Shown: in pieces, positions 47,201 through 58,314 of the stretch | How the letters are laid out: each line of letters begins with the position of its first letter | Position numbering within the stretch: position 1 is the stretch's first letter | DNA from: Nissolia schottii | Lineage: Eukaryota; Streptophyta; Magnoliopsida; Fabales; Fabaceae | Assembly (NCBI GenBank): GCA_003254905.1 | Contig: QANU01074553.1 | Location: forward strand, 1 to 64,000 | Direction of reading: 5' to 3' | Length of the DNA: 64,000 bases | Position numbers and translations under genes: made by a program | The notes under the pieces: model-generated | Told to the model about the DNA's origin: nothing | The model's input: the letters and a program-made list of their open reading frames with translations, nothing else | The model's database searches: none

Positions 47201-48489
47201 ATTGATTGTTATACATAACCATTGTCTTACTTAAAATTATTTTATTCTTGAATCGAGATGGTGAACACAATGGAAACAACAATCACAACCATGCTATTTT
47301 TTAGAGAACAATAAAAATACAATACTACCTACAATTTGATATTAGAGGTACTAGCCTCTCTTGTCCATCTTGTAGCCACTATGGAAATCTCGCAACCTTT
47401 ACTATAAGTCACAATGCAAATTGGAGAAAGAGAACTTAAGGAAAGAAGATGACCCACATGGGTTCAAGATAAGAAAACCCAAATAACTAACACAGTTCCT
47501 CACTACCACGAAAGAAAGATCACGACCTCACTAACGTAACCACCATTGCCTTTACCTCATAGTTTCATTGTTGCAAACACGCACGCTTAAGGGCCGAGTT
47601 GTGTTGTCATACTTGGGTTTGCTATCAATGATTCAAGCCACCTTCTAAAAAGCTATGGAGTTGGCGTCATTAAGGAAAAAAACGTAAGGCACGATGTTCT
47701 GGATTTCGAGTTGTGCCACCACCACCACCACCATCGAGTTTCATGACCTTGAGCCTGAGTCGATGCCGCCATGAGCCCGAAATGTGTTGTACCAATAGTG
47801 TATATAAAGGAAGAAAACAAGCACGTCATTGAAATAAGGTTATTCATTGTGGATAGCCCGCATAACGATTCCTTCGACGTACATCACAAGTCCTTCGATG
47901 CTAGTAGTTGCAGCAGCGCTATCTCAAAGAACACCGAGGAATATTGGCCACAATCTGTTGAAGGCTGAGATGCAATACCTTGGGAACCTGAGTTACGTAA
48001 CGGTTGAGAAAACAGGTCTGTTGCTTGCGAAAGGAAAAAAGAAATCACCTAGTACCACATCATTGAAGTTGTCATCCGCTTGTTGCGAGTTCGTATGATC
48101 ATTATCAAGCTCATTCCATTCACGTGGGTTACGTGAGGGAAAATGACATTCCTCAAGCTGTAACAGTGTTACGTGAGGGAAGATGAAGATCCCTAGTATC
48201 ACATAGGTCCCACTACAAAGAAGGAGACGCAAAAAAAAAAGGTATAATTAGTAATAATAGGAGCAAATCAGGCATAACTGGAGCAAATCAGGTATGGAAT
48301 ATCTTATTCATTCATTTAAGATATAACTGCCATTTATCCTTGCAATAATGAGATTTATTTTTGCATTGATTTGGCCAATTTATTTCGGTGTGATTTGAAT
48401 TCACCAATAGACTACCACTAAAATTGATAGTCACATATAGGGCATGAGTACTCATTAGTCAAAACTCGTTCCTTTCCATTTGGTACAAA

Positions 48490-49460
48490 GGCTTATTATT
48501 ATACTTAGTGCACGTCTAAGGTTTTCTTAAGGAATAGTCTTAAGTCAGAGCACCTACATTGAGGAAATACCTCAAGTCGGAACCTCATCTCGAAGCACCT
48601 ACCTCTCCTTAAGAAAAAACTTGAAAAGCTTTCATAAGGAAGCACCTCAAGTCAAAATCTCAAGTCAGAGCACCTACCTACATTGAGGCAATACCTTAAG
48701 TTTGATCGTTTTATCCTTGAGAAAAAACTTGAAAAGCCTCCTTGAGGATGTACCTCAAGTCGGAGCACTTAACTTTCCTTGAGGAAAAACTTGAAAAGCC
48801 TCCTTGAGGAAATTCCTCAAGTACTCTCCACCTGCCTTCATTGAGGAAATACCTCCAGTCAGAACCTCAAGTCGAAGCACCAACCTCTCCTTGAGGAAAA
48901 ACCTGAAAAAGCCTCCTTGAGACAATACCTCATGTCTAAACGTTTCTCCTTGAGGAAAAACCTGAAAAGCCCCCTTGAGGAAATACCTCAAGTTAGAGCA
49001 CCTAACTCTCCTTGAGGAAAAACCTAAAAAGCCTTTTTGAGGAAGTACCTCCAGTCGGAACCGCAAGTCGAAACACCTATCTCTCCTTGAGGCAATACCT
49101 AAAAAGCCTCCTTGAGGAAACACCTCAAGTCGGAACCTGAATTCGGAACACCTATCTCTCCTTGAGGCAATACCTAAAAAGCCTCCTTGAGGAAACACCT
49201 CTAGTCAGAAAATCATGATAGAGCACTTACCTCTCCTTAAGGTAATACCTCAAATCTGAGTGTTTCTCCTTGAGGAAAAACCTTAAGTTTGAAAACATTC
49301 TAAGGTTTCCTTAAGGCATAGTCTTAAGTTAGAACACCTATATTTAGGAACATCTCATTATGTTGGAACACTCACCTCTTCTTGAAACAACACTTCAAGT
49401 CAGAGAATTTTCCTTGAGGAAAAATTTTAAGTCTGAGAACTTTATTTTTTGAATCTATCA
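48490..49460. repeat. Degenerate tandem array inside the retrotransposon
   Basis: CTCCTTGAGGAAAAACCT, AAAAGCCTCCTTGAGGAAAT and ACCTCAAGTCGGAAC alternate in more than ten variable units, with a further stray copy near 49988-50020. The 147-residue minus-strand frame at 48755-49198 is the repeat translated and is not taken as a gene. Confidence 0.8.
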
Positions 49461-50689
49461 CTGCCATCATCTTTAACAGGTTGGGTTATTAGACTTAAAG
49501 CTCTAATGAGATTTCATCGGGAGGATAGTAAGTCGATTAGAAGATGACACTAAAATTGAGTTGGAGCAAACTTTGCGACAAAATCTACACATATAGACAT
49601 TTTTATATTCACTAAGATTGATAAATGCATGCAATTAGTTTACTTGTTATGTTGGTATTATTTCCTTATGTATATGCGTAACTTTGCTATTAGTTCCTAA
49701 GGAACCATGTTCTGAGGTCCAACATAATAAACAAGCATGTGCATAACTTTGTTAGTAGTCCCTAAGGAACCAAGTTTTGAGGTCTGACATAATAAACAAG
49801 TTAAACACAAAATATGACAAATTGTGATGATAAATGACACTTTATGCTCGGCTCACACTTGATTTCATAAAATTCAATTCGGTCGTCAATGATATGGCCA
49901 TCAAACTACAACATTGACAAATGCGCCTGAGAAGCAAGTAACACGGCTTGAGTTTAGATATTTTTTGAACATGTCACCCAAAAGTTTCCTTGAGGAAATA
50001 CCTCAAGTCGGAGCACCCTCATTTGACAAAGTCTTCACGGAACGACATTTCTAGTCGATAGAAAGTCTAATGTCAGTCAAAGTCTCCTTTGAGAGAACAT
50101 CTCAAGTCGAAAAATCATTTACTTCTTTACAAACTTAATCCATTAGTTTGAAAATAAGCTTGGTGTTCTCCTCAAGTGGATCGTGACAAACTTACAATAA
50201 AAATGGGATTCAAACCAAATGGATTTGCGACAAACACGATCACTGAATGCCTCAAGTCAAAGAGTATGACTCAAGGTACAAAGTTATGTCACCATCACCA
50301 TACACTTTGAAAGACCGAAAATGGGTACTTGACTAGTATTTCTTTCAGACATTATTTTCATTATTTGAGGTTGACAATCTTATATATCGGTGATTGATTT
50401 TTTAGTTTAAACTAACCAATCACACTCCCATGAAGGATCCATGGTCCGAGTAGGTGAAAGATCTATAAAGCGAATCAACAGAGCAGTCAACTCTAAGATT
50501 TCATGTTATATGAAAGCATCAAAGTCCACTGAATAAAATGAAAAATCATAATCCCATGAAAATCTCCATGGTCTGAGTTGGTATCTGAAATACCAATATG
50601 AAAAATCCACCGACTTATCTAAAACACTAATAAGTTCGGTATACAACTACCATGAAATTTTCATGGTCTAGGTCCATTAGAAATAATTG

Positions 50690-51100
50690 AGTTACCTTGG
50701 ATGCAAGAGTAAGCTCGGCAGATACTAATAAGAAATCCCCCGACTTACCTTAGACGCAAAAGTAAGCTTGGCAGATACTAATAGATGACTTATCTAGGAT
50801 GCCAATGAGCTCAGTGTGACCTATACAACTCCCATGAAATTTTCATGGTCTGAGTCCATTAGAAATCCTTGCCTTGCCTCGGACGCAAGAGTAAGCTTGG
50901 CGGATACTAATGAGGAAATCCTCGACTTACCTTGGACACAAGAGTAAGCTCCGCGGATACAAAATAAGAAATCCCCAACTTACCTTGGACGCAAGAGTAA
51001 GCTCTCCAGATACTAACGAGAAATTCCCGACTTATTTTAGACACAAAGGTAAGCTCGACAGATACAAACACCTGACTTATCTGGGATGCCAACAAGCTCG
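50690..51100. repeat. 52-54 bp tandem array inside the retrotransposon
   Basis: Units with CGACTTACCTTGGACGCAAG and AGTAAGCTCGGCAGATACTAA recur, for example with starts near 50924, 50978 and 51030. TCCCATGAAATTTTCATGGTC palindrome-like phrases occur at 50420-50850 in the same region. Confidence 0.75.
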
Positions 51101-51627
51101 ATGTGCCCGTCGAAAAACATAACCTATTCCATCTCAAATACGGAGTATACATCCAATATCATTTCAAACTCAAACCATGTTACTCATTCAAAAAACATGA
51201 ATATGCATCTGAAGCCCGACATGTGAAGCTTCACATCACATATCAGACTTGGAGGCTTATGTTACGGACTAAATCTGACAAGGACTTAGGCCCGATATAC
51301 ATGACTAGACGTTTAGCCAAGTCTCTCATCCTCGCCCCGCTTAATGGCTTTTGAGCGTTATGAATGTTGCATAATCCAACATAAGTCCCTGTAAGGATTA
51401 TGAGCGTTACAAATCCAACATAAAGCCTCATAAAGCTTATGAATATTACAAAATCATAAGCATCCATACTTACACTATAAAAGGGGCCTCCTGCTACTCC
51501 ACAAGGTACGTCTCAGATCATTACTACCTCATAATTCACTCACATATTGACTTGGGCATCGGAGTGGCTTTTACAGGTACCACCCCTGCCGGCCAAGGAT
51601 ATTGCTCAACACCACCATGTTCACCAC

Positions 51628-52874
51628 TGTGAAGAAGATTCTTCCTCTGACCATTGATGGCATGGTTTTGATGAAGACAACAACACCAACAAAAAGCAGA
51701 AAAAGGGAAGATTCAAACAAGATCAAAGAACTTCAAGACTCAAGCTGCACATCTTTAAAGGTTCAAGATTTTAAACCTAGAGTCAATAGTTAGCACATGT
51801 TAAGATGTTAAAGGTTAATGGCTCAAAGTTTTTCAACATAAACATGTCTAACATTTTTCATAAAACCCTAGAAGCATATGGCAACATTTTTCAAAGGGTT
51901 TTAACACTTAAACTCGGTTTCTGCATGGGTAATCGATTACCATGCTTGTGTAATCGATTACCAGCACTTTGAATTCAAAATTATTCAAATTTTGAATTGA
52001 GTAATCGATTACCAACCCGCAGTAATCGATTACCACCTTTGAAATTTGAAAATATGGCCGTTTGTTGTGTGTAATCGATTACCACAGTTGGCTAATCGAT
52101 TACATGCTCGAATGAGTGTGTTTTTTCATGAAACAATGTGTTGTTTTGCATTGTATGCTTTGGCATTGGTTCATGAACAGACACCACAGCCTATATATTG
52201 CAGAATTCGTGCAGAACCAAAGACACACCATCAGAACTTCATTCTTTCATTGATTCTCACAAGTTTTACATGTTCTGATCAAAAGTTCTGATCATAATTT
52301 TCAAAGTCTTTTTCAATCCAAACTAAGAAAAGCATTGAGCCTTAACTTTCATATCTTTAAGTGCTTTTCTATTCAGGATTATCATTCCCTGAGTTTAGGA
52401 TTGTTACAAGGCCATTGTAATTACTTCTTCAAAACAATTTGATTGTTGTAAACACCGTGGTTTTCGGTGTAGTATTCTGATCATCACCGTAGGGTTCGGT
52501 GAGGACATTGTGTAACCAGGAGAACGGTTGTGTTCTCTTGTAGTTGTCGGTGTAAGTGCCTCGGGTGTGAGGTTGTACACAACACAAGATTACATAGTGG
52601 AAAAACCCTGCCTCAGACACAGGGGACTGGACGTAGCCTTCGGTTTGTGAAGGTGAACCAGGATAAATTCTCCGGTGTGAATTCTCTTATCCCTACACTT
52701 TTACATTCAGCAATTTACAATTTCCGCTGCATTAACATCTTATCTATTTGGGAATTGCTGGGCATTGTTCTAAAATTGGGGATTAGGGTTTCAAACCTTT
52801 CAAAGAACCAAAATCGGTGAAAAACAAGTAAAACCTAATTCACCCCCCCTCTTAGGTTGCTATCTATACTTACA
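51628..52874 (+). mobile_element. Copia/SIRE-like solo LTR nested in the 3' LTR
   Basis: TGTGAAGAAG...CTTACA (TG...CA ends), 1247 bp, flanked by perfect 5-bp repeats ACCAC (51623-51627 and 52875-52879). Removing it restores the outer 3' LTR, which reads on into CATGAAGCTCTT as in the 5' LTR. It contains six copies of the palindrome TAATCGATTA (51920-52110) and ends with the CACCCCCCCTCTTAGG tract. It carries a solo LTR only; no coding part remains. The family name is inferred from resemblance to soybean elements. Confidence 0.9.
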
Positions 52875-52950
52875 ACCACCATGAAGCTCTTGTATCTAAC
52901 CCAAAGCCAGAGTTGCGTATTATCTCAATATGTCCAAATTGTGTGTAAAA

Positions 52951-53327
52951 CTAGCTATTTGAGAGTAAGAGAGCTATAATGTCTCCTTTTTAAGGTTGCA
53001 TCCCCAATGTGACTCATTAAAATGCCACTCTCTTTGACTAAAATAAGATAGGATGTTTTTTTTAAAATTCTTTTATATTGATAACACTCACATTTAAACT
53101 CTACAAAGGATATTCTAATACTAGATATGTTATTGTAACAAGTCCCACATTGAGGAGGTAATTATCTTGAACGGGGAATCTTATAAGGGTATAATTGGGT
53201 TCTCCAATTTTGATAGATGGCTTTTGATTGAGATGTAATTTTTCTAAGGACTTATACTCATTACAAATGACTTTTTCATTGAGACCAACCAATCCTAGAA
53301 GACTACCAGCTGAGATTTCTGACTACG
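52951..53327. other. Spacer with AAGTCCCACATTG phrase
   Basis: TGTAACAAGTCCCACATTGAGG (53134-53155) resembles starts of small plant LTR (TRIM-like) elements but no partner LTR was found. No gene. Confidence 0.35.
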
Positions 53328-53620
53328 CTTACTAGAAAATGTGCATATTGCGATAGTTTAATTTGTAGGTTGCGATGTCATTAATTACAAAACCACCATA
53401 GTTGAAAGCATTGGTAGGTTTTGATTTGGCCAATTGCGGGGATAACTTGGAAATAGCGTGAAAGAGACTGCGACAGTTTTAAACCGTCGCTAAAGGATGC
53501 AGCGGTTTAAAACCGCCTCTAAAAGTGAATATATATTTGAAAAAAGCAGCGGTTTAAAACCACCGTCAAGTATAAAATTATAAATACAAATAATTGTCAC
53601 CATTGCAAATCTGTATTTAC
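53328..53620. mobile_element. CACTA-like terminus with subterminal repeats
   Basis: CTTACTAGAAAATGTG resembles a degenerate CACTACTAGAAAA end, followed by GCGACAGTTTTAAACCGTCG, GCAGCGGTTTAAAACCGC and GCAGCGGTTTAAAACCACCG, inverted and direct subterminal motifs. The other end is not identified. Confidence 0.55.
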
Positions 53621-54600
53621 ATTAAAAAAAATGGCCAAGACCATACAACAACTCCATCGTCTGTATTTATACTTACAAAATTGGCATGCAAGAACAATGT
53701 AAAATAGAGAGAAAAAAGTATGACTTTAAACACATATACAACACAAGCTTATATTTGATTGGAAAAACAAAGTTTAATAAAAGAAGAATGCCATAACAAA
53801 ACCCCTTAATTGAAGCACCAAATCAACCTGAAGGCTCGTCCATTTGACTCAAACTTCGAAGCTACCACAGAAATATAAAATGTACCTCGTCCAACTTGTT
53901 TTCATGTACATGTCTTCACAACAGTTTTTCTGCAACAAGTCATCTACTAGCAAGCAAGCATATATCTGCCTCAGTATAAGCTTTACCAATCTTTATTGAT
54001 GCCTTTAATTTCAATAAGCCGTGATTGTAATTTGCCTCACTCTCTATCTTCTCAGTGATGCTATCATTTCTGAAAAGTGGTTCAAATTGATTATACTACC
54101 CGGCACACAAGCAAATTATCTCTCTCGCTAAACTTGGAATTTTAAAAGCAGCCAAACACAACAAAACACTCCCATGCACATATATATCACCTATGGAAAA
54201 TTTGGGAATAACAATCCACCGTGTAGTCCTTCTTATTTATGAATTACATAAAAATGATTCATTGTAACACTGATGGGTGTACAAGTGGTAAAAGTATAAA
54301 AATAGATATTCTTAATTTCAACTTTACAACTTGTACACACAAACTGCTGGTATATAGCTTTTGAGGAATGGAATGGCCGCGGTTTTCCCATCGCTGCTAA
54401 TTGACTACCACGAAATACCAAATTTTTGATAATGCTAGCATGTAGAGATTGATCATGACTGAGTTAAGCGTAAGGACATCGGCTTTTTCAAAGGGTTGAT
54501 AATGTAAAGAGTCTCTCACATTAGATTGACTGTACAATAATTATGCTTTATTCATAGTACACTCGTATATTTTGCACTATATATAAGTCCATATATAATA
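53621..54600. other. Intergenic DNA
   Basis: Possibly the interior of the CACTA-like element; no transposase motif is visible and no gene supported. Confidence 0.4.
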
Positions 54601-54630
54601 ATAATACTCATTCACGTTAAAATAATAATG

Positions 54631-54677
<47 letters not shown>

Positions 54678-54690
54678 TAATTAATAATTA
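54600..54690. repeat. (AAT)n microsatellite
   Basis: About 17 uninterrupted or nearly uninterrupted ATA/AAT units within 54625-54680, with interrupted units on both sides. Confidence 0.9.
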
Positions 54691-54859
54691 AAAAATGAGG
54701 TAGTTGTTTGTTATTATATAAAAAATGTTACAAGTTAGAAACTTTATCTCGTCAATAAAAAAAATAGAAAGTTTATTAGAATTTAATTGATAAAATGATG
54801 TAACACAGTTATTGATACGTAAATAATTAAGAAAAAAAATTATATGACTTCATCTTATT

Positions 54860-55072
54860 TAGTGTCTGTTTGGAATAGCAACATACTCTTACTTTTGAAA
54901 AAAATTGATTTGGGAAGAAGTGTTTTTATTTGGTTTGTGTTTTTTGCTCTCAGCAGAATTGATATGTTTTGGGAAAATTTGATTTTAGTCAAAAGCCCAG
55001 AGAGTATGGCCATTCTCCCAAAATAGGTGAAAAAGAAATTCTGCTAAAATCTAAACCAAACTTACCCTAATA
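54860..55072. mobile_element. Possible MITE upstream of lectin 4
   Basis: AGTGTCTGTTTGG at the left and CCAAACTTACCCT at the right are imperfect inverted repeats about 210 bp apart, with inner AAAATTGATTTT / AAAATCTAAA similarity. No target duplication resolved. Confidence 0.4.
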
Positions 55073-55259
55073 ATTATCATATAATCACATCACTTGAGAG
55101 GATATAGACACCTTTTCTAGAACGATGTAGCGTACGTGTTAACTTATTCAATCATCGCATGATTCAAAAAAAAACTTTGTTACTTATTATTTAATCTAGA
55201 ATGAAATGAAGCGAAAATACCTTCATATCTAATTTAACTTAAACCAAAAAAAGAAAAAA

Positions 55260-55397
55260 GTCATTGGCCAAGTTAAGATGCTACGTACTTGTGCCAATTC
55301 CCATCCACTATAAATACAAAGAGGGTTAGCACAATTCTTGGCATCCCAAACTGAAGACACATTGAAGCATCGCTCTCATAATTTCCACCTAGCTGCC
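55260..55397 (+). promoter_or_regulatory. Lectin 4 core promoter and leader
   Basis: CCATCCACTATAAATA places a TATA box at 55309-55316, 89 bp before the ATG; the leader has CTTGGCATCCCAAACTGAA. GGCCAAGTTAAGATG just upstream matches the GCCAAGTTAAGAT next to the G-box of lectin 1, but the G-box itself is missing here. Confidence 0.65.
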
Positions 55398-56300
55398 ATG
55401 GCTACGATCTCCACCACAAAGAAACCCCTCTACCTTTCTCTTGTTCCCATCATAACCACCTACCTCTTGCTACTCCACAAGGTGTACTCAGCAGACACCC
55501 TCTCCTTCAGCTTCAGCAGCTTCCAGCCTGACCAAAAGGACCTCATCCTCCAAGGCGACGCCTCCGTCGCACCGAAAGGCGCCGGCGCCAACGCCAACGC
55601 CTTACAGCTGACCCGGGTGGACAGCAACGGGCAACCGCAAGGCGGCAGCGTGGGGCGAGTCCTGTACTCCGCCCCCGTCCGCCTCTACGATAGCTCCGCG
55701 ACAATGGCCAGCTTCGACACCACCTTCACTTTCGCCATCTCTGCCCCCAGCTCCAGTACTCCTGGCGACGGCCTCGCCTTCTTCATGGCCACGCCCGACA
55801 GCACCATCCCTCCTGGGTCTGGTGGGGCCCTCCTGGGACTCTTCAGCAGCGCCAATGCTGTCAACAACTCCCGTAAGGAGATCATCGGTTTCAGACCCTC
55901 CTCGGATAAAGTAGTCGCCGTTGAATTCGACACCTACCCTAACCTAAATATCGGGGATCCAGATTACAGGCACATTGGAATTGATGTCAACTCAATTAGG
56001 TCTTCCGCGGTCGGAAAATGGGATTGGCAAAGCGCTAGAGTGGCGACCGCACACATAACATATAACTCTGCCTCCAGAAGGCTTACCGTGGTTGCCTCTT
56101 ACCCTAACGCTAGCCCCGTCACCGTTAGTCATGACCTTGACTTGAACTCTGTCCTTCCGGAATGGGTTAGGGTTGGGTTCTCCGCTGCCACGGGGCAGCA
56201 TTCTCAAACAAACAGCCTTCTGTCTTGGTCTTTCAGTTCAACCTTGAGGAGGAACAGCAAGGTTATGGAGGAGAACTGTTACCTTGTAAGCGATGTGTGA
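55398..56300 (+). CDS. Legume lectin 4 (concanavalin A/FRIL-like, ADT type)
   Basis: A 300-residue single-exon lectin precursor. Signal peptide about 1-31, longer and with two lysines near its start; the mature chain begins ADTLSFSF. Metal ligands E176, D178, Y180, N182, D187, H192 and S202 match concanavalin A. Loop A has D124 in PGDG, as in lectin 3; loop D reads TGQHSQ, with histidine where lectin 3 has tyrosine and lectins 1 and 2 have phenylalanine. Sequons are at N156 and N237. An alanine/asparagine/glycine-rich insertion (GAGANANA, 61-68) lengthens a loop near the N-terminus. Third positions are strikingly GC-rich in the first half. The ATG at 55398 (GCCATGGC) is chosen over the TTG-led extension in the leader. 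Mannose/glucose-type binding is inferred; the loop D change could alter preference. Confidence 0.95.
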   Translation: MATISTTKKPLYLSLVPIITTYLLLLHKVYSADTLSFSFSSFQPDQKDLILQGDASVAPKGAGANANALQLTRVDSNGQPQGGSVGRVLYSAPVRLYDSSATMASFDTTFTFAISAPSSSTPGDGLAFFMATPDSTIPPGSGGALLGLFSSANAVNNSRKEIIGFRPSSDKVVAVEFDTYPNLNIGDPDYRHIGIDVNSIRSSAVGKWDWQSARVATAHITYNSASRRLTVVASYPNASPVTVSHDLDLNSVLPEWVRVGFSAATGQHSQTNSLLSWSFSSTLRRNSKVMEENCYLVSDV

Positions 56301-56341
56301 GCTTTGGAGGTCACTCTCCATCTTGTCATGTTCGGTACGGC

Positions 56342-56420
56342 AATAAGGACAGGTGGATGTATGATATGTGCTATGATATGATATGGGCCTACATAAATGG
56401 ACAAGTTTTAGTCCACTTCG
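56342..56420 (+). promoter_or_regulatory. Split 3' UTR motif of lectin 4
   Basis: AATAAGGACAGG at 56342 and ACAAGTTTTAGTCCACTT near 56400 are the two halves of the shared lectin 3' motif, separated by about 50 bp with ATGATATG repeats. The insertion is specific to this gene. Confidence 0.5.
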
Positions 56421-57300
56421 TGTGTTGTTTTTGTTTGCGGCCTTGTATGACGTACGTATGAGATATATATAATGTCTACTTGTTATGCCTTTTTACTTGG
56501 TTTGCTTTAAAACTCTAGAAAAAATAATTACTATTTTGTCATCTCCTTAATTAATATGAAAATCTAACCAAAACGTACACAAAATCTAACAACTCGTACC
56601 CCCATGCAGCAGCTTTGTTGATTAAATCATGAATTTACACTCAGTTTAGATTTTATTTTATTTTTTACTTGGTCGAAACGATTTAGATTTGCTTATGCGA
56701 CCTCTCCCCACCACCAAAAAGGAAAAGTTAATCAAGACCCAAAAAGGTTAAGAATTTTGAAGTTATGATGCATCTTAATTTTCAGAAAATATTCTAAACT
56801 AAATAAAAAAATTACAGAAATTATTAACAGATCGAAAGAAATGAACTAATTACAAAGCATAGTGCAATTGTTTACAAAAGTGTTATGGACTAGGCCGAGA
56901 GGCAGACCTAGGCCCAATTTTGATCCGCTCAAGCCCAACATGAACGACCCAATGATCAATAATATAATTTACATCTTTGTTACAGCCACATTTTTTACAA
57001 ATTTTTTAGTTGCTTAAAGAAGAAAAATCATCATATTTTATATTTTATGTAATTAAATTTTCTCTCTTTTTAGAAAAATTTCAAGGATAAGTAATAGATT
57101 CATATAAAACATATAATTTATTTTATAGAGATATTTTGATTGGAGGTTAAAGATGATTTTCATATGAATTATATAATGATTTTAATTAAAAAAGATACTG
57201 AAAAAAATTTATCACAAATACAATAATAGAGACTTAATTTATTTTATAAAATATAATAGTTTTGGCTTGGCCCGAATCCAGGCTCCACCCCTTCCTAAGT
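56421..57300. other. Downstream flank of lectin 4
   Basis: 56700-56800 matches the flank of the lectin fragment at 28917-29030. The phrase TGTTATGGACTAGGCCGAG (56881) and GACCTAGGCCCAA look like the start of a retroelement LTR. No gene. Confidence 0.45.
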
Positions 57301-57760
57301 ATGCGTGCTTTCCCTTTTTATTCATCTTTTTAGGATTAGGATGTCAACACAGAGAATAAATATTGTTGAAGGCAACCCCGTTGCACCATCGGGATCGTCC
57401 CGCAACAACTGGACAACCTCGCGATATCAAATTCTGAACCAAACCCAAAGCGTGCACCGTCCCAGCATCCTAAGTAGTGTCTCCCTCTATGCTCCCACGT
57501 GGAGGGCGTGATCAACGTGGATGACAACCCCAACTCCTAGCGAACCTCAAAGGTCATTAGGAAAATACGTGACCTCCTGGTAGGCCAAAATCAAAGGCTA
57601 GAAGCGTTTAAGATTATCCTCAATGAGAAAGACATGACCCAAGAAGGCGAAGACATCAAATACCCATGCTACAAAGGGAGTTTGATTTTCGTCGTGACTT
57701 GGATTGTAATTGGGCCTAAGTCTCCCTTTGGGCCTTGTTCCTAACAAAAAGGAAACGAGT
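57301..57760. other. Possible retroelement leader fragment
   Basis: A 68-residue frame (57305-57511) and the following text have higher GC and a gag-leader-like polar composition. GTAATTGGGCCTAAGTCT (57700) is an inverted partner of AGACCTAGGCCCAATTTT (56906). No domain can be named. Confidence 0.35.
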
Positions 57761-58310
57761 TTGGTAATTAGAGATTTTGTGAATTAAAAAATTAATCGTT
57801 TAGAAATAAATAATTTTTTTCTCTTATTGTTTGAATGAAAAAAAAAAATAAAAAGACAAAAAAATAAAACATATTTTTTTCTTACTTAATTGAAGAGAGA
57901 ATTGAAAAAGAAGAAAACAAAGCATATTAAATAATTTTTTTATCCTTATTACAAGTGAATAGTAGAGAAATAAATTATAAAAGTATTTGTTATTTTAAAT
58001 AAAATCACTCTTTCTCTTCAGCCTTATCTCCAGAAGGAAGATAAAAAAATACTTTGCCGGCACACATTTCTTTTTCTTTTCCTTCCTGTTTTCTCTTATC
58101 TTATTTTATTTCTCTTCAACGAAACATTCGAAAATATGTGTTAAGTTGCAATTGCGTATATTATTTTTGGATGGAGCTTTATTGCCTTGCTAGATTATGG
58201 GCAATTTGTATTATTGATTATCACTTTTTAAATTGTGATAATATTCACAGATAATGTAATAAAACTATAAAATAGATAAGTAACTATGATGATGATGATA
58301 ATAATAATTA
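57761..58310. other. AT-rich spacer
   Basis: No gene supported; a T-rich frame at 58054-58254 has no known features. Confidence 0.4.
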
Positions 58311-58314
58311 GTTA

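Larger units (their letters stand above)
45118..52950 (+). mobile_element. Non-coding gypsy-like LTR retrotransposon carrying two nested solo LTRs
   Basis: The two LTRs (about 437 and 439 bp once insertions are removed) start TGTTATAGACT / TGTTACGGACT and share CTTACACTATAAA, GGGGCCTCCTGCTACTC and ATTGACTTGGGCA. The 5' LTR is 45118-45120 plus 46746-47179; the 3' LTR is 51260-51627 plus 52880-52950. A primer-binding-like TGGCGCCATCTATGAGAAC follows the 5' LTR and AGACTTGGAGGCTTA, a purine-rich tract, precedes the 3' LTR. The 4.1-kb interior has no gag or pol, only tandem repeats, so the element depended on others to move. Flanks TTAGT and CTAGC are at best a degenerate target duplication. Confidence 0.8.

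Noticed and set aside
48755..49198. 147-codon minus-strand frame
   Set aside because: Translation of a tandem repeat inside a retrotransposon; the repeated FPQGGFLG-like pattern follows the DNA repeat.
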